Shown piece after piece: positions 12,063 through 23,800 of a stretch of DNA of 47,306 bases (positions are counted from its first letter, which is position 1; every line of letters starts with the position of its first letter). The stretch is from contig FXAI01000005.1 of assembly GCA_900177435.1 (NCBI GenBank), positions 1-47,306 of the forward strand. Reading direction: 5' to 3'. Position numbers and translations under genes: made by a program. Source of the DNA: Alteromonadaceae bacterium Bs31 (GTDB lineage: Bacteria; Pseudomonadota; Gammaproteobacteria; Pseudomonadales; Cellvibrionaceae). The notes beneath the pieces were generated by a model that had not been told where the DNA came from, searched no databases, and was given only the letters and a program-made list of their open reading frames with translations.

Positions 12063-12087
12063 GCCGCTGGAAACAGCGGCTTTTTTT
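12063..12087 (+). terminator. Intrinsic terminator after receptor 2
   Basis: The stem GCCGCTG/CAGCGGC with a GAAA tetraloop is followed by seven T. It lies 32 bases after the receptor stop. Confidence 0.88.
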
Positions 12088-12161
12088 GTTTTTAAATAAT
12101 GAAATTGCACATTAAATAGGTAAAACTATTGCGTAGCTCAAAGCGAAGGCGATAAATAAAT

Positions 12162-13712
12162 ATGATAAAAAACATCGTAATAGTGGGCGGTGGGGCAGCC
12201 GGTTGGTTAACTGCGGGTATCCTGGCAGCGAATTATGCAAAGGCTGACAATAGAGCTGTCTCTATAACCTTGGTTGAGTCACCGGATATAAATACCATCG
12301 GTGTCGGCGAAGGAACTTGGCCGACCATGAGGATGACTCTTTCACAGATTGGTGTATCTGAGACTGAATTTCTGCGCTGTTGTAATGCCTCATTCAAGCA
12401 AGGTTCGAAATTTGTAAACTGGTCGCACGGCGAAGGTGGCGATGCCTACTATCATCCGTTCACTATTCCCCAAGCATACAATGAGACCAATTTTCACGCC
12501 CTATGGCAGCGGCATTTTTCAAACAGCGCTTACGATGCTGTTGCGAATCCGCAGGCCGCTATTTGTGAGCTATCTTGCGCGCCAAAAAATATTACAGTTC
12601 CAGAGTACGCCGGTGTGTTGAACTATGGTTATCATCTGGACGCAGGTAAATTTGGAGATTTATTAAAGCGGCATTGCACCGAGAAGCTGGGTGTCAGGCA
12701 TGTTAGTGATAATGTTATTCAGGTAGTTGCTGCTGAAGACGAATCAATCGCCTACCTGAAAACTGAAAAAAGTGGCGATATTCACGGCGACCTTTTCGTG
12801 GATTGCTCAGGCACTCATTGCTTGCTACTTGGCGAACATTACAACATTCCTTTTAAGGACTGTCGGCAGTATTCCATCAATGATACGGCTCTCGCTACGC
12901 AAGTACCCTACGATAATCAGAATTCACCCATTGCCTCTGCCACAATCGCTACGGCACACTCAGCAGGGTGGACCTGGGATATCGGCCTTTCTTCCCGGCG
13001 CGGGGTAGGTTATGTGTATTCGAGTCAGCATATCAGCGACGACGATGCAGAAAAGGAGCTTCGGGCCTATATTGGCAGCTCAGTAGAATCGTCAGTGGCA
13101 GAGCAGCTTAGTGTAAGGAAAATTAAAATACGCGCCGGTCATCGGGAGAAGTTCTGGCATAGAAACTGTGTTGCCGTTGGCATGGCTGCCGGGTTTATCG
13201 AACCGCTTGAGGCCTCTGCTTTGGCATTGGTTGAATTGTCCGCGAAATTTATTCGTGATGAGCTGCCAATGAGTTCTAGCACAATACCCTTGGTAGAGAA
13301 GCGTTTTAATACTACATTCTCCTATCGCTGGGAAAAAATAATCGAATTTTTGAAGCTCCACTACCTCATCTCCCAGCGAAGAGACACTGCCTATTGGTGC
13401 GAGGTGAGTGATCCGGCATCGGCGCCTGATGGACTAAAAGAATTGCTGGAGCTTTGGAAGTTTAGGCCACCCTATCATCATGACCTGCTACACACGGAAG
13501 AAATATTTCCTTCCGCCAGTTATCAGTACGTGCTCTATGGCATGGGTTTTGAGACCAGTGCTGATATGAAAGCTCCAGAAGGTAATTCGGAGCAAAAGTT
13601 CTTGCGCCAGGTACGCGAAAGTATTCAGCAAGCAGAGAAGTTGTCTGGCTCTCTGCCTAGTAATAGAGCGCTATTGCAAACGATTGAAAAACACGAATTA
13701 CAGAAAATATAA
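12162..13712 (+). CDS. Flavin-dependent halogenase-family protein, divergent copy
   Basis: A 516-aa member of the tryptophan halogenase family (PF04820 type), which binds FAD and, in characterised members, chlorinates or brominates an aromatic substrate through hypohalous acid. The FAD motif GGGAAGW is at residues 9-15 and the GVGEGTWPT loop follows. The Lys that activates HOX in PrnA/RebH is at the same position, K79 (in ASFKQGSKF). The paired Glu lies in GFIEPLEAS (E347). The WxWxIP signature that blocks mono-oxygenation is only partly kept: it reads WTWDIG at 270-275, so catalysis as a true halogenase is uncertain. It is followed after 13 bases by the SapC gene and forms an operon with it and the second halogenase. 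Such genes are often next to TonB receptors in marine and freshwater bacteria with unknown substrates. Confidence 0.88.
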   Translation: MIKNIVIVGGGAAGWLTAGILAANYAKADNRAVSITLVESPDINTIGVGEGTWPTMRMTLSQIGVSETEFLRCCNASFKQGSKFVNWSHGEGGDAYYHPFTIPQAYNETNFHALWQRHFSNSAYDAVANPQAAICELSCAPKNITVPEYAGVLNYGYHLDAGKFGDLLKRHCTEKLGVRHVSDNVIQVVAAEDESIAYLKTEKSGDIHGDLFVDCSGTHCLLLGEHYNIPFKDCRQYSINDTALATQVPYDNQNSPIASATIATAHSAGWTWDIGLSSRRGVGYVYSSQHISDDDAEKELRAYIGSSVESSVAEQLSVRKIKIRAGHREKFWHRNCVAVGMAAGFIEPLEASALALVELSAKFIRDELPMSSSTIPLVEKRFNTTFSYRWEKIIEFLKLHYLISQRRDTAYWCEVSDPASAPDGLKELLELWKFRPPYHHDLLHTEEIFPSASYQYVLYGMGFETSADMKAPEGNSEQKFLRQVRESIQQAEKLSGSLPSNRALLQTIEKHELQKI

Positions 13713-13725
13713 AATTAGGTTAAGT

Positions 13726-14448
13726 ATGAGTAACATTAAAATTCTAAATAACAAAGAACACGCTGGCTTACGTATTAATACCGAAAAAAAATCAGAATAT
13801 GGTGACAATATTGGTGGAGCTATTGTATTTCCTACTGAAATTTTAGAGGCTCATAAGGAATATCCCATTTTCTTTCAAAAATCTCAAGATACAGGGGCTT
13901 TTCAGGCTGTTGCTTTATTTGGTTTTAGACAGGATGAAAATCTTTTTCTTACGAATAGCGGTTGGCAGGCGGAATATATTCCGGCCATTGTGCAGCGAGA
14001 GCCATTTTTAATTGGCCTGCAGGAAAACGCATCAACAGGCGAAAAAACCCCCGTTGTATCTGTGAATCTGAATAGCCCTAGAATAGCAAAGCCTGAAGAA
14101 GGGGAAACAGTATTTTTGGAGGGTGGCGAAAGTAGCCCCCTTCTCGTTGAGGCGACACGCCAGCTGGATATAGTGCATGATGGTTTTGGCGCTTCTGTGA
14201 AGATGTTTGAAAAGTTTTTGGCACACGACTTAATGGAGTCTTTTACTCTAGATATAGAATTTAATGATGGAAGTAAATACGGCACCTCCATGTATTACAC
14301 TATTAGCCAGGACAAACTCTATGAGTTAAGTGCTGAGTCAATTACTGAGTTACATAGCGGTGGGTATTTGCAGCTAGCCTATCTTATTCTCGCATCATCA
14401 AGTAATTTAAAACGGCTCATAAATAGACGTAATGCCCTGGCGAAGTAA
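13726..14448 (+). CDS. SapC-family protein
   Basis: A 240-aa protein resembling the SapC family (PF07277), first described near a Campylobacter S-layer locus and common in proteobacterial TonB receptor/halogenase clusters. Conserved-looking stretches are EYPIFFQKSQDTGAFQAVALFGF and LTNSGWQAEYIPA; the Trp-Gln-Ala-Glu-Tyr-Ile-Pro string is typical. There is no signal peptide, so it is probably cytoplasmic. The ATG at 13726 is preferred over an upstream TTG (13684) that lies inside the halogenase gene. Its molecular function is not established. It is more A+T-rich than its neighbours. It lies between two halogenase paralogs and is presumably co-transcribed with them. Confidence 0.8.
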   Translation: MSNIKILNNKEHAGLRINTEKKSEYGDNIGGAIVFPTEILEAHKEYPIFFQKSQDTGAFQAVALFGFRQDENLFLTNSGWQAEYIPAIVQREPFLIGLQENASTGEKTPVVSVNLNSPRIAKPEEGETVFLEGGESSPLLVEATRQLDIVHDGFGASVKMFEKFLAHDLMESFTLDIEFNDGSKYGTSMYYTISQDKLYELSAESITELHSGGYLQLAYLILASSSNLKRLINRRNALAK

Positions 14449-14511
14449 ATAATGTTTGCTGAAAGCGCAATTTTTGTCAGGTGAATAATAACTGGAGCAG
14501 TGGAGAGACTA

Positions 14512-15996
14512 GTGAAAAACGATAAAAAATTACATGTGGTCATTGCGGGTGGTGGAACAGCGGGCTGGATGACGGCGGCGTCACTTTCTCGGATGATGAA
14601 CCACCACGTTAGGGTGACGCTCGTTGAATCTGATGATATTGGAACGATTGGTGTGGGAGAGGCAACCATTCCCACCATGCAAACATTTCATCATCTTTTG
14701 CAGATTGATGAGCAAGAGTACCTAAAAGAAACCCAGGGCACTTTCAAACTGGGAATTCAGTTTGAAAACTGGGGTAAGCCTGGCGATAAATATATTCACT
14801 CCTTTGGTGAGACAGGTAAAGACAGTTGGGCGGGAGAGTTTCAGCATTTTTGGCGACGCGGTTTGGATGAGGGAGTGGATGCGCCATTCGGTGATTATTC
14901 GCCAGAACTGCAAGCTGCATTGGCTGGAAAGTTCGCTATTACCAATAAGCCAAGACTAGGTTTTGCCTACCATATCGACGCTACCCTGTATGCGAAATAC
15001 CTACGTAAACTGAGTGAAGAGAAAGGCGCAACTCGCTTGGAAGGGAAAATTTGCAATGTGAATATAGACCCTGGGAATGGTCATATTCAATCGCTGGCAT
15101 TAGAGTCTGGTGAGCTGGTTGAAGGCGATTTATTTATCGATTGTACCGGGTTTAATGGCCTGCTTATTGAGAAGGCTTTACATACCGGGTATCAGGATTG
15201 GACAAACCTTTTTCTTTGTGACCGTGCCGTAGCGGTGCAAACCCAAGCAGTGGCAGACCCTATCCCTTACACTCGAGCCATCGCCCATAAATACGGTTGG
15301 CAGTGGCGAATTCCTTTGCAGCACCGTGTTGGAAATGGCCTGGTGTATTCCAGCAAATACATGTCTGAGGACGAAGCCAGGGAGCTACTGCTCGATAATA
15401 TAGAGGGCGAACGCATTAACGAGCCCAGAGTTATCAAGTTTAAGCCCGGTCGTCGCTTGAAGGTATGGAACAAAAACTGCGTTGCAATTGGCCTGGCAAG
15501 TGGTTTTATTGAGCCATTGGAATCGACTAGTATTCATTTGATCTCTTCATCGATAATCCGTTTAATGCGCATGCTCCCTCTCACTGGTATCAAAGAGGTG
15601 GATGTGGATGAGTTTAACCGCCAGGCCATCGAAGAGCTTGAGAGTGTTCGGGATTTTGTCGCGTTGCATTACAAAGTAACGCAACGTGATGACAGTGAAT
15701 TCTGGCAATATTGCAAGAACATGAAAGTGCCAGAATCGCTGCGCTCAAGAGTGGCTATGTATAGTGACTCGGCGCGGCTTTATTGGGGCGCGGATGAGCT
15801 GTTTACGGTCAACTCCTGGAACCAGGTGATGCTTGGCCAGGGCATAATGCCAGAAACGTATCACCCTATTGCGGATATAATGTCCAGCGAAGATTTAAAA
15901 GAGTATTTAGAAAAATATCGTTCTTCACTGCAAGATTTCATTACCAAGTTACCGTCTCATAAAGATTTTATTGCCCAGTACTGCAGTGCTAGTTAG
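14512..15996 (+). CDS. Flavin-dependent (tryptophan-type) halogenase
   Basis: A 494-aa halogenase-family enzyme with all diagnostic motifs: FAD motif GGGTAGW (13-19), GVGEATIPTM, catalytic Lys at K79 in TFKLGIQF, the WxWxIP signature WQWRIP (263-268) and the catalytic Glu region GFIEPLEST (E334). The GTG at 14512 is chosen because GGAG (14502-14505) is well spaced and because it puts the catalytic Lys at 79 as in PrnA. The GTG at 14500 remains possible. This copy keeps the complete motif set, unlike the paralog at 12162, so it is the better candidate for an active halogenase. The substrate is unknown; related enzymes in receptor clusters may act on indoles or other aromatics. It ends 34 bases before dnaE. 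Confidence 0.92.
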   Translation: MKNDKKLHVVIAGGGTAGWMTAASLSRMMNHHVRVTLVESDDIGTIGVGEATIPTMQTFHHLLQIDEQEYLKETQGTFKLGIQFENWGKPGDKYIHSFGETGKDSWAGEFQHFWRRGLDEGVDAPFGDYSPELQAALAGKFAITNKPRLGFAYHIDATLYAKYLRKLSEEKGATRLEGKICNVNIDPGNGHIQSLALESGELVEGDLFIDCTGFNGLLIEKALHTGYQDWTNLFLCDRAVAVQTQAVADPIPYTRAIAHKYGWQWRIPLQHRVGNGLVYSSKYMSEDEARELLLDNIEGERINEPRVIKFKPGRRLKVWNKNCVAIGLASGFIEPLESTSIHLISSSIIRLMRMLPLTGIKEVDVDEFNRQAIEELESVRDFVALHYKVTQRDDSEFWQYCKNMKVPESLRSRVAMYSDSARLYWGADELFTVNSWNQVMLGQGIMPETYHPIADIMSSEDLKEYLEKYRSSLQDFITKLPSHKDFIAQYCSAS

Positions 15997-16030
15997 TGCT
16001 CGCAGCGAAAGGCTGAAGTAGGAATTTAAA

Positions 16031-19000
16031 ATGTCATCATTCGTTCACCTTCGCGTGCATACCGAGTTTAGCCTGGTTGATAGCATTGTTCGCATAAAGC
16101 CGCTGGTAGCGCGGGTTGCATCCGAAGGTATGGTGGCTTGTGGCGTATCTGATGAGCATAATTTCTTTGGTCTGCTCAAGTTCTATAAAGCGGCGCAGGG
16201 TGCAGGGGTCAAGCCTATTTGTGGCTGTGATTTTAGAGTGTATTCAGATGATGATGAATTGCGCCCACCGCTGCTCACCCTTTTTGCTAGAAATAACGTC
16301 GGCTATAAAAATATCACTGCTCTTATTTCCCTCTCTTTCCAGGAAGGGCAGAAACACGGCATTCCATACTTGCGCAAGGAGTGGTTGGCCCGCCATGCAG
16401 AAGGTGTCATTGCCCTGTCGGGTGCAAAGTTTGGCGACGTTGGTCAGTTGCTGGTCAATGGTAATCAAGCGGATGCCAAGGAGCATTTAGCTGAGTGGAT
16501 GGCGCTGTATCCAGATGCTTTTTACCTGGAGCTTCAGCGCACCGGTAGAGAAAACGATGAACTTCATGTTCACAGGGCTGTAGAGCTTGCTGCAGAAATG
16601 TCTTGTCCGGTGGTTGCAACTAACGATGTTCGTTTTTTGGATGCATCACAGTTTGATGTGCATGAAGCGCGTGTATGTATTGGTGAAGGTCGGGTACTGG
16701 ATGACCCCCGCCGTGAGCGACGCTTTGGCGATCAGCAATATTTTCGTTCCGTTGCAGAAATGGAAGCGCTTTTTTCGGATATACCCGAAGCACTGCAAAA
16801 TTCAGTGGAAATTGCCAAGCGCTGTAATCTCGATATTGAATTGGGTAAATACTACCTGCCGGAATATCCCATTCCCGAGGGAATGACAGAAAACCAGTTC
16901 TTCGAAAAAATATGTTTCGAGGGATTGGAAAACCGCCTCGAACGAATTTTAGATAAGCAGCAGCCAGACTACAGTGAGCGCAAACAAGAGTACCTGGACC
17001 GCTTGAGATTTGAGCTGGATATTATTATTCAGATGGGCTTCCCCGGGTACTTTCTTATTGTGATGGATTTTATCCAGTGGGCGAAAGACCAGCACATTCC
17101 TGTGGGCCCCGGCCGGGGTTCTGGTGCCGGGTCTTTGGTTGCATACTGCTTAAAGATTACTGACCTCGACCCACTTCTATACGACCTGCTGTTCGAACGT
17201 TTCCTAAACCCAGAGCGGGTATCTATGCCGGATTTCGATGTGGATTTCTGCATGGAAGATCGAGATCGGGTTATTGGTTATGTGGCGGACAATTACGGCC
17301 GCGATGCGGTATCGCAAATTATCACCTTTGGAACAATGGCCGCGAAAGCTGTTGTGCGCGACGTGGCAAGGGTTCAGGGCAAATCCTATGGCCTTGCCGA
17401 CAAACTCTCCAAAATGATTCCAATGGATGTCGGCATAACGCTGCAAAAAGCTTTCGAACAGGAAGAAGTATTGAGGGAGTTTTTGCAGCATGACGGGGAC
17501 GCTCAGGAGATCTGGGACATGGCCCTGCAGCTGGAAGGTGTTACCCGAAATGTGGGTAAGCACGCCGGGGGCGTTGTGATTGCGCCCACCAAGCTTGTTG
17601 ATTTCGCACCTTTGTACTGCGACGAAAGTGGCAGCGGCTTGGTAACCCAGTTTGATAAAAACGATGTTGAAGATGCGGGCTTGGTAAAGTTTGACTTTCT
17701 GGGCTTGCGTACCCTCACTATCATCGATTGGGCGGTAAAAATGATCAACCGCCAGAAACAAGGTTCTGGCGAAGCCGTGCTGGATATTGCCGAAATCCCC
17801 CTGGATGATCAGCCCACGTTTGCCATGCTAAAGCGCACCGAAACCACAGCGGTGTTTCAGCTTGAATCTCGGGGAATGAAAGACCTCATTAAACGACTGC
17901 AGCCGGATAACCTGGAAGATATGATTGCACTGGTGGCCTTGTTCCGCCCAGGTCCCTTGCAGTCGGGCATGGTTGACGATTTTATTAATCGAAAACACGG
18001 CCGCGCCAAAGTGGCTTATCCCGATGCAAAATATCAGCACACCAGCTTGCAGCCCATTTTGGAACCTACCTACGGGGTAATTGTTTACCAGGAACAGGTA
18101 ATGCAAATTGCCCAGGTATTGGCGGGCTATAGTTTGGGTGGCGCAGACCTCTTACGCCGTGCAATGGGTAAGAAAAAGCCGGAAGAAATGGCCAAGCAAA
18201 GAAGCATCTTTGCCGAAGGGGCTAAAGGCCTGGGTATTGATCCCGATTTGGCCACAAAGATTTTCGATCTGGTAGAAAAATTTGCGGGCTACGGCTTTAA
18301 CAAATCTCACTCGGCAGCATATGCGCTGGTGTCCTATCAAACGGCGTGGTTGAAGGCGCATTACCCGGCGCATTTTATGGCGGCCACCATGTCCTCGGAT
18401 ATGGACAAAACCGATAAGGTTGTGACCTTCATTGAAGAATGTCGCAACATGAAATTAAATTTACGTCCGCCGGATGTGAACAGCGGCGAGTTTCAATTTA
18501 CGGTCGATACAGACAACAACATTATTTATGGCTTAGGGGCCATTAAAGGTCTGGGTGAAGGCCCCGTTGAAAATATCCTCGAAGCGAGACAAGGAGGCCC
18601 GTTTAAAGACCTGTTTGATTTTTGTGCGCGAGTGGACGGGCGTAAAGTGAATAAGCGCGCTTTGGAAGCGCTTGTGAGAAGTGGTGCATTTGATCTGCTT
18701 GGCCCCGGAGTGGATATCGACTATGACCGAGCAGTTATGTTTGTAGCCATTGGCGAAGCCGTAAAAGCTGCAGAGCAACAAAATGCCAATGCTAGCGCCG
18801 GTATGGGCGACCTGTTTGGTGAGGTTGTACCTGCCGCCTCCGCAGACCAATCGGTATATCAGGACTTCCACCGTGTTCGCCGCTGGAGTATGAAAGAGCG
18901 TTTGAATGGAGAAAAAGAAACTCTGGGTCTGTATCTCACCGGGCACCCAATTGACGAATACAGCGATGAACTGGTCAATTTTGTTTCCTCTCGTATAGTG

Positions 19001-19528
19001 GATCTCAAACCCGAAAAAAATAAGCAGACCGTTGCTGGTCTCGTGGTTGGTTTGCGGGTAATGAAAACCAAGCGAGGCGATACCATGGCCATCATCACCC
19101 TGGATGATCGCAGCGGACGCATCGAAGTAGCGGTATTTTCTGATGCCTATAACGAGTATCGCGAAAAGCTGGTAAAAGATGCCTTGCTGGTCGTCGAGGG
19201 TCAGGTGAGCACAGACGACTACAGCGGCGGTTTAAAAATGCGTGCGGATAAGGTGGCGGACCTGGTTGATGCGCGAGAGGCAAGGGTGAAGCAGATCCGC
19301 CTGGTCTGGCGAAGCGAGGCACTTGAAGGGGATTACTCCGCGCAACTGAAGTCCACTTTACAGGCGCATGCTGAGGGGAAATGCGCCATTGTAGTGAGCT
19401 ATAATAAGGCTGAACTCAAGGCTGCTTATACGCTGGGAGAGACTTGGAACAGGGCGCCCAGCGATGAACTGGTAGATAATCTGCGTCGTCTGTATGGCGT
19501 GAATAACGTTGAGCTGGTTTACCACTAG
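16031..19528 (+). CDS. dnaE: DNA polymerase III subunit alpha
   Basis: The replicative polymerase catalytic subunit, 1165 aa (E. coli 1160). It has an N-terminal PHP domain ([15 protein letters not shown]), the polymerase core with [10 protein letters not shown], and the catalytic aspartates in PDFDVDF at D401 and D403, the same numbers as in E. coli. It also has a tandem HhH region, a clamp-binding motif (GMGDLF at about 922-927) and a C-terminal OB fold ([20 protein letters not shown]). The start has TAGGAA 7 bases upstream. accA follows as usual in gammaproteobacteria. The usual upstream neighbours lpxB and rnhB are missing here, their place taken by the halogenase locus. Confidence 0.99.
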   Translation: MSSFVHLRVHTEFSLVDSIVRIKPLVARVASEGMVACGVSDEHNFFGLLKFYKAAQGAGVKPICGCDFRVYSDDDELRPPLLTLFARNNVGYKNITALISLSFQEGQKHGIPYLRKEWLARHAEGVIALSGAKFGDVGQLLVNGNQADAKEHLAEWMALYPDAFYLELQRTGRENDELHVHRAVELAAEMSCPVVATNDVRFLDASQFDVHEARVCIGEGRVLDDPRRERRFGDQQYFRSVAEMEALFSDIPEALQNSVEIAKRCNLDIELGKYYLPEYPIPEGMTENQFFEKICFEGLENRLERILDKQQPDYSERKQEYLDRLRFELDIIIQMGFPGYFLIVMDFIQWAKDQHIPVGPGRGSGAGSLVAYCLKITDLDPLLYDLLFERFLNPERVSMPDFDVDFCMEDRDRVIGYVADNYGRDAVSQIITFGTMAAKAVVRDVARVQGKSYGLADKLSKMIPMDVGITLQKAFEQEEVLREFLQHDGDAQEIWDMALQLEGVTRNVGKHAGGVVIAPTKLVDFAPLYCDESGSGLVTQFDKNDVEDAGLVKFDFLGLRTLTIIDWAVKMINRQKQGSGEAVLDIAEIPLDDQPTFAMLKRTETTAVFQLESRGMKDLIKRLQPDNLEDMIALVALFRPGPLQSGMVDDFINRKHGRAKVAYPDAKYQHTSLQPILEPTYGVIVYQEQVMQIAQVLAGYSLGGADLLRRAMGKKKPEEMAKQRSIFAEGAKGLGIDPDLATKIFDLVEKFAGYGFNKSHSAAYALVSYQTAWLKAHYPAHFMAATMSSDMDKTDKVVTFIEECRNMKLNLRPPDVNSGEFQFTVDTDNNIIYGLGAIKGLGEGPVENILEARQGGPFKDLFDFCARVDGRKVNKRALEALVRSGAFDLLGPGVDIDYDRAVMFVAIGEAVKAAEQQNANASAGMGDLFGEVVPAASADQSVYQDFHRVRRWSMKERLNGEKETLGLYLTGHPIDEYSDELVNFVSSRIVDLKPEKNKQTVAGLVVGLRVMKTKRGDTMAIITLDDRSGRIEVAVFSDAYNEYREKLVKDALLVVEGQVSTDDYSGGLKMRADKVADLVDAREARVKQIRLVWRSEALEGDYSAQLKSTLQAHAEGKCAIVVSYNKAELKAAYTLGETWNRAPSDELVDNLRRLYGVNNVELVYH

Positions 19529-19556
19529 TGCAGAAACGAGCAAAGCGTATTGTCCT

Positions 19557-19590
19557 AAAAGGCTATTGCCTTTTAAGCCATTTTTACCCT
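19557..19590 (+). terminator. Possible intrinsic terminator after dnaE
   Basis: The stem AAAAGGC/GCCTTTT with a TATT loop (19557-19574) is followed by AAGCCATTTTTA. The T tract is interrupted, so termination may be partial. The 245-base gap to accA suggests accA has its own promoter; a TATACT at 19674-19679 could be its -10 but has no clear -35. Confidence 0.45.
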
Positions 19591-19773
19591 TTAAGACGGG
19601 GCACAAGCGGTGTAAACTTCCGCTCCCTCGACAAGAGATGTACTGGATAACAGCCACATCCACATAGTTTACTTATACTAGTGGACTTTAGGTGTTCACA
19701 AAACGAACGCAAAACGTACAAACCACGAAACGTATAAACCGTATAAACACAGTTCCGAGAGAGTACCCACTAC

Positions 19774-20730
19774 ATGAACCTGAACTACCTCGATTTCGAA
19801 CAACCCATTGCAGAGCTGGAAGGCAAAATCGAAGAGCTTCAATTGGTGGGCAGCGATAATGATCTCAATATTGGGGAAGAGATTCAGCGCCTTAGAGAGG
19901 AGAGCACCAAGCTCACCGAGCGAATCTACTCAAACTTAAGCCCCTGGCAGATTGTTCAGGTAGCACGTCACCCGCAACGTCCATACTCCGCTGACTACAT
20001 CCCTCGTATATTTGATGACTGGGATGAACTGCATGGGGACCGTCATTTTGGCGACGATAAAGCCATTATCGGCGGCGTTGGACGCTTGGATGGCAAACCA
20101 GTGATGGTTATTGGCGAAGAAAAAGGCCGTTCTGTAAAAGATAAAGTAAGCCGTAATTTCGGTATGCCAAAACCCGAGGGCTATCGAAAAGCCTTGCGTT
20201 TGATGGAGATGGCAGAGCGCTTTAAGCTGCCGGTACTCACCTTTATCGACACCCCTGGAGCATACCCTGGCATCGATAGTGAAGAGCGTGGTATCAGTGA
20301 ATCCATTGCTCAAAACCTGGCAGTAATGTCCCGCTTGCGCACTCCCATTATATGCACCGTGATCGGCGAAGGCTCTTCTGGTGGCGCCCTTGCCATCGGC
20401 GTGGGCGATCAACTGAATATGCTGCAGTACTCAACCTATTTTGTTATTTCTCCCGAAGGGTGTGCAAACATCATTTGGAAGACTGTTGAAAAGGCACCTT
20501 TAGCCGCCGAGGCTATGGGGGTAACCTCCAGCGTTCTGCAGGACCTAGGCATTATTGATGAAATTATCGACGAGCCTCTTGGCGGCGCTCACCGTGATAT
20601 GGATGTAATGTCTGCTCGCTTGAAGCAACGCCTTTGTGAGCAAGTCGACCAGCTGATGGCCTCCGATCTCGATAGTGTGCTGGAGAAGCGCTACGCGCGG
20701 TTAATGTCCTTCGGTAACCCTGGCGAATGA
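19774..20730 (+). CDS. accA: Acetyl-CoA carboxylase carboxyltransferase subunit alpha
   Basis: A 318-aa subunit of the cytoplasmic acetyl-CoA carboxylase that, with AccD, transfers CO2 from carboxybiotin to acetyl-CoA to make malonyl-CoA, the first step of fatty acid synthesis. It is the same length as E. coli AccA (319 aa). Hallmark segments are [20 protein letters not shown] at the N-terminus, the [14 protein letters not shown] loop, [34 protein letters not shown] and [15 protein letters not shown]. It is placed after dnaE as is typical. tilS, often next, is replaced by hrpA. Confidence 0.99.
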   Translation: MNLNYLDFEQPIAELEGKIEELQLVGSDNDLNIGEEIQRLREESTKLTERIYSNLSPWQIVQVARHPQRPYSADYIPRIFDDWDELHGDRHFGDDKAIIGGVGRLDGKPVMVIGEEKGRSVKDKVSRNFGMPKPEGYRKALRLMEMAERFKLPVLTFIDTPGAYPGIDSEERGISESIAQNLAVMSRLRTPIICTVIGEGSSGGALAIGVGDQLNMLQYSTYFVISPEGCANIIWKTVEKAPLAAEAMGVTSSVLQDLGIIDEIIDEPLGGAHRDMDVMSARLKQRLCEQVDQLMASDLDSVLEKRYARLMSFGNPGE

Positions 20731-20859
20731 TAGCTCAGCGCTGCTAAGGAGCAGGCTCAATCCACGGGTATCTGCCCAAACAAGGCTGCGCTTGGCACCA
20801 GGTTGCAGTAAATTACCGTGAGCCTGGTTTGTTAGGCTGTTAAGCCAAAAGCGCTTGAG

Positions 20860-20865
20860 TATAAT
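20860..20865 (+). promoter_or_regulatory. Probable -10 box for hrpA
   Basis: TATAAT followed by GCGCC lies about 30 bases upstream of the hrpA start. The best -35 in range (TGTTAA, 20838-20843, 16-bp spacing) is weak. Confidence 0.4.
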
Positions 20866-20896
20866 GCGCCATCGAAAATAATGGTGGTAGTTGATT

Positions 20897-23800
20897 GTGG
20901 CGGCTCAGGCAGATCAAAGCACTGTTTCCTTTTCCAGGGAGCAGATCTCGCAACTTACGAACACGCTTGGTTTTCTGGAGGCTCAGAAGATCACCGCTTT
21001 GTATCGTTTTATTGCCAAGCGTCAACAGCAATCGCTTCCTTGCGATAAAAAAATCTCGGAGTTAACAGCGCTTGTTGAAAAAGCGGAAAGCAAGCTGCAG
21101 GCCCGTATTACCGCGCTGCCTAGCATTAGCTTTGATGATAATTTACCGATCTCTGCCAAGCGCGACAGCATAGCTGAGTTGATTGAGGCCAATCAGGTAC
21201 TTGTACTGGCCGGCGAAACAGGTTCGGGTAAAACAACACAGATTCCCAAAATATGCCTGCAATTAAAGCGTGGCCTGCGCGGCATGATCGGCCATACTCA
21301 GCCAAGGCGAATTGCCGCCAGAACCGTCGCCAGTCGTATTGCCGATGAATTAAATGTAAAGCTTGGTACAACGGTAGGGTATCAGGTTCGGTTCAATGAC
21401 CATTCTAACGAGAACACCCTCGTTAAACTGATGACAGATGGCATTTTGCTGGCAGAAATTCAGCAAGACCCACTGCTGTTAAAATACGATACATTAATTA
21501 TCGATGAGGCTCACGAGCGCAGCTTAAATATTGACTTTTTACTGGGTTACCTGCGGGGCCTGTTGCAAAAACGCCCAGAGCTTAAATTAATTGTTACCTC
21601 CGCCACCATTGACCTGGAAAAATTCTCCAAGCATTTTAACAACGCTCCCATAATCGAAGTGTCTGGTCGCACCTATCCGGTGGAAACTATCTATCGTCCC
21701 TGGGATATCGAGCACGACGATGTTACCGAAGGCATTGTGGGCTGTGTTGACGAAATAGTAAAAAGCTCTCGTAGCCGTGCAGGGGACATTCTTATCTTTC
21801 TTAGCGGTGAACGGGAAATCCGAGAAACGTCTCACGCACTTAAAAAAGCGGGCTTTAATCACCTTGATGTGCTGCCGCTCTATGCGCGCTTAAGCCTCGC
21901 GGAACAAAACCGCGTATTTCAAAGCCACGCCGGCAGGCGAGTGGTATTGGCAACCAATGTTGCGGAGACTTCGCTAACCGTGCCGGGTATTCGCTATGTG
22001 ATCGACCCGGGGCGAGCGAGAATCAGCCGCTACAGTGTGAGAACAAAAGTTCAGCGCTTACCTATTGAAGCTATCTCACAAGCCAGTGCCAATCAGCGCA
22101 AAGGTCGCTGTGGTCGTGTAGCAGAGGGTATTTGCTATCGTCTTTATGACGAAGACGATTTTAACAGTCGCCCCGAATTTACAGACCCGGAAATCCAGCG
22201 CACTAATTTGGCGGCAGTCATCCTGCAAATGTTGCAGTTAAAAATTGGTGATATCCGCAAATTTCCCTTTGTGGATAAGCCGGAAAACCGTTTGATAAGT
22301 GACGGCTTTAAGTTGCTTGAAGAATTACAGGCGGTGGATAAAAAGGGCGTGATTACAAAGCTGGGGCGCCAGCTGCACAGTTTGCCTGTGGACCCTCGCC
22401 TTAGCCGCATTATTGTTGAAGCAAAAAAATACGCTTGCGTAAAAGAAGCGCTGATTATCGTTAGCGGCTTGAGTATTCAGGACCCTCGTGAACGACCGGC
22501 TGATAAGCGGCAGGCTGCCGATGAAAAGCATCGACGCTTCTGGGACGAAGAGTCCGACTTTATCGCCTATATCAAACTTTGGGATTACCTCGAGGAGCAG
22601 CGGCAGGAGCTCACTCGTAGCCAGTTTCAAAAAATGTGTAAAAAGGAATTTATCAACTATCTGCGTGTTAGAGAGTGGCGAGATCTGCATCACCAGTTAA
22701 GGTTGGCCCTAAAAACCTTGGGTTTAAAGGAAAATAGCGAGCCCTCTAATTACGAGTCCATACACCGAGCCCTACTGGCAGGTATGTTGAGTAACCTCGG
22801 CTTTAAAAACGAAGACAAAAAAAATAGTCAGAAAGGCGAAAAAGAGAAGAAGCGACCCAGCATAGAATATTTGGGTAGTCGAAACCGTAAGTTCCAAATA
22901 TTCCCGGGCTCATCCCAGTTTAAAAAGAAACCCCAATGGCTAATGGCGGCGGAATTTTTAGAGACGAGTCAACTCTTCGCTCATATGGTGGCAAAAGTAA
23001 ACCCGGATTGGGCATTGGAGTCTGGCAGACATCTGTTGAAGCACCACTACTATGAAGCCCACTACGATGCACACTCCGGGCAGGTGATGGCCTATGATCG
23101 AATAACACTATTCGGTCTCACGCTCGTAGAAAAGAAACGAGTGCCCTATGGAAAAGTGAATAGGGAAGAGGCGCGCAGTGTATTTATTCGTGAAGCGCTT
23201 GTGGAGGGCAAGTACGAAAAACACAAAAGTGTGCGTAAAAACCTGGAAAGCGCACAGGTGCACTGGAGCAAAATAGCGCAAGAATCTGATAAAAACGAAA
23301 CCAACGCTAAACATTTTTATAGCTATAACCGCTGGTTAGTGTCTGATATTGAATCGCTGGAAGCGAAAGCGCGGCGCAAAGACATTCTGGTGGACGATCA
23401 GGTTATCTATGATTTTTACCAGGAAACGCTTCCAGCCGATATTACCAACCTTGCGGGCTTTGAGCATTGGCGAAAAACAGCAGAACAAGAAAAGCCGAAC
23501 GTGCTCATGCTGGACCGCGCTTCGTTAATGCTTCACCAGGCGGACGGCGTGACCGGGGTCCAATTTCCAGATACGCTTGAAGTCGATGGGCTTACCTTGG
23601 CGTTGCACTATCACTTTGAACCCGGTCATGCAGATGACGGTGTGAGTATTCGGGTGCCCGTTGAGTTTCTCCATATGCTTCCGCAGGGCCGGCTAGAGTG
23701 GATGGTGCCCGGCTTGCTGCGCGATAAATGCATTGCACTGGTGAAGGGGCTGCCTAAACAAATCCGAAAACAAATCGTTCCAGTACCGCAATATGTTGAT

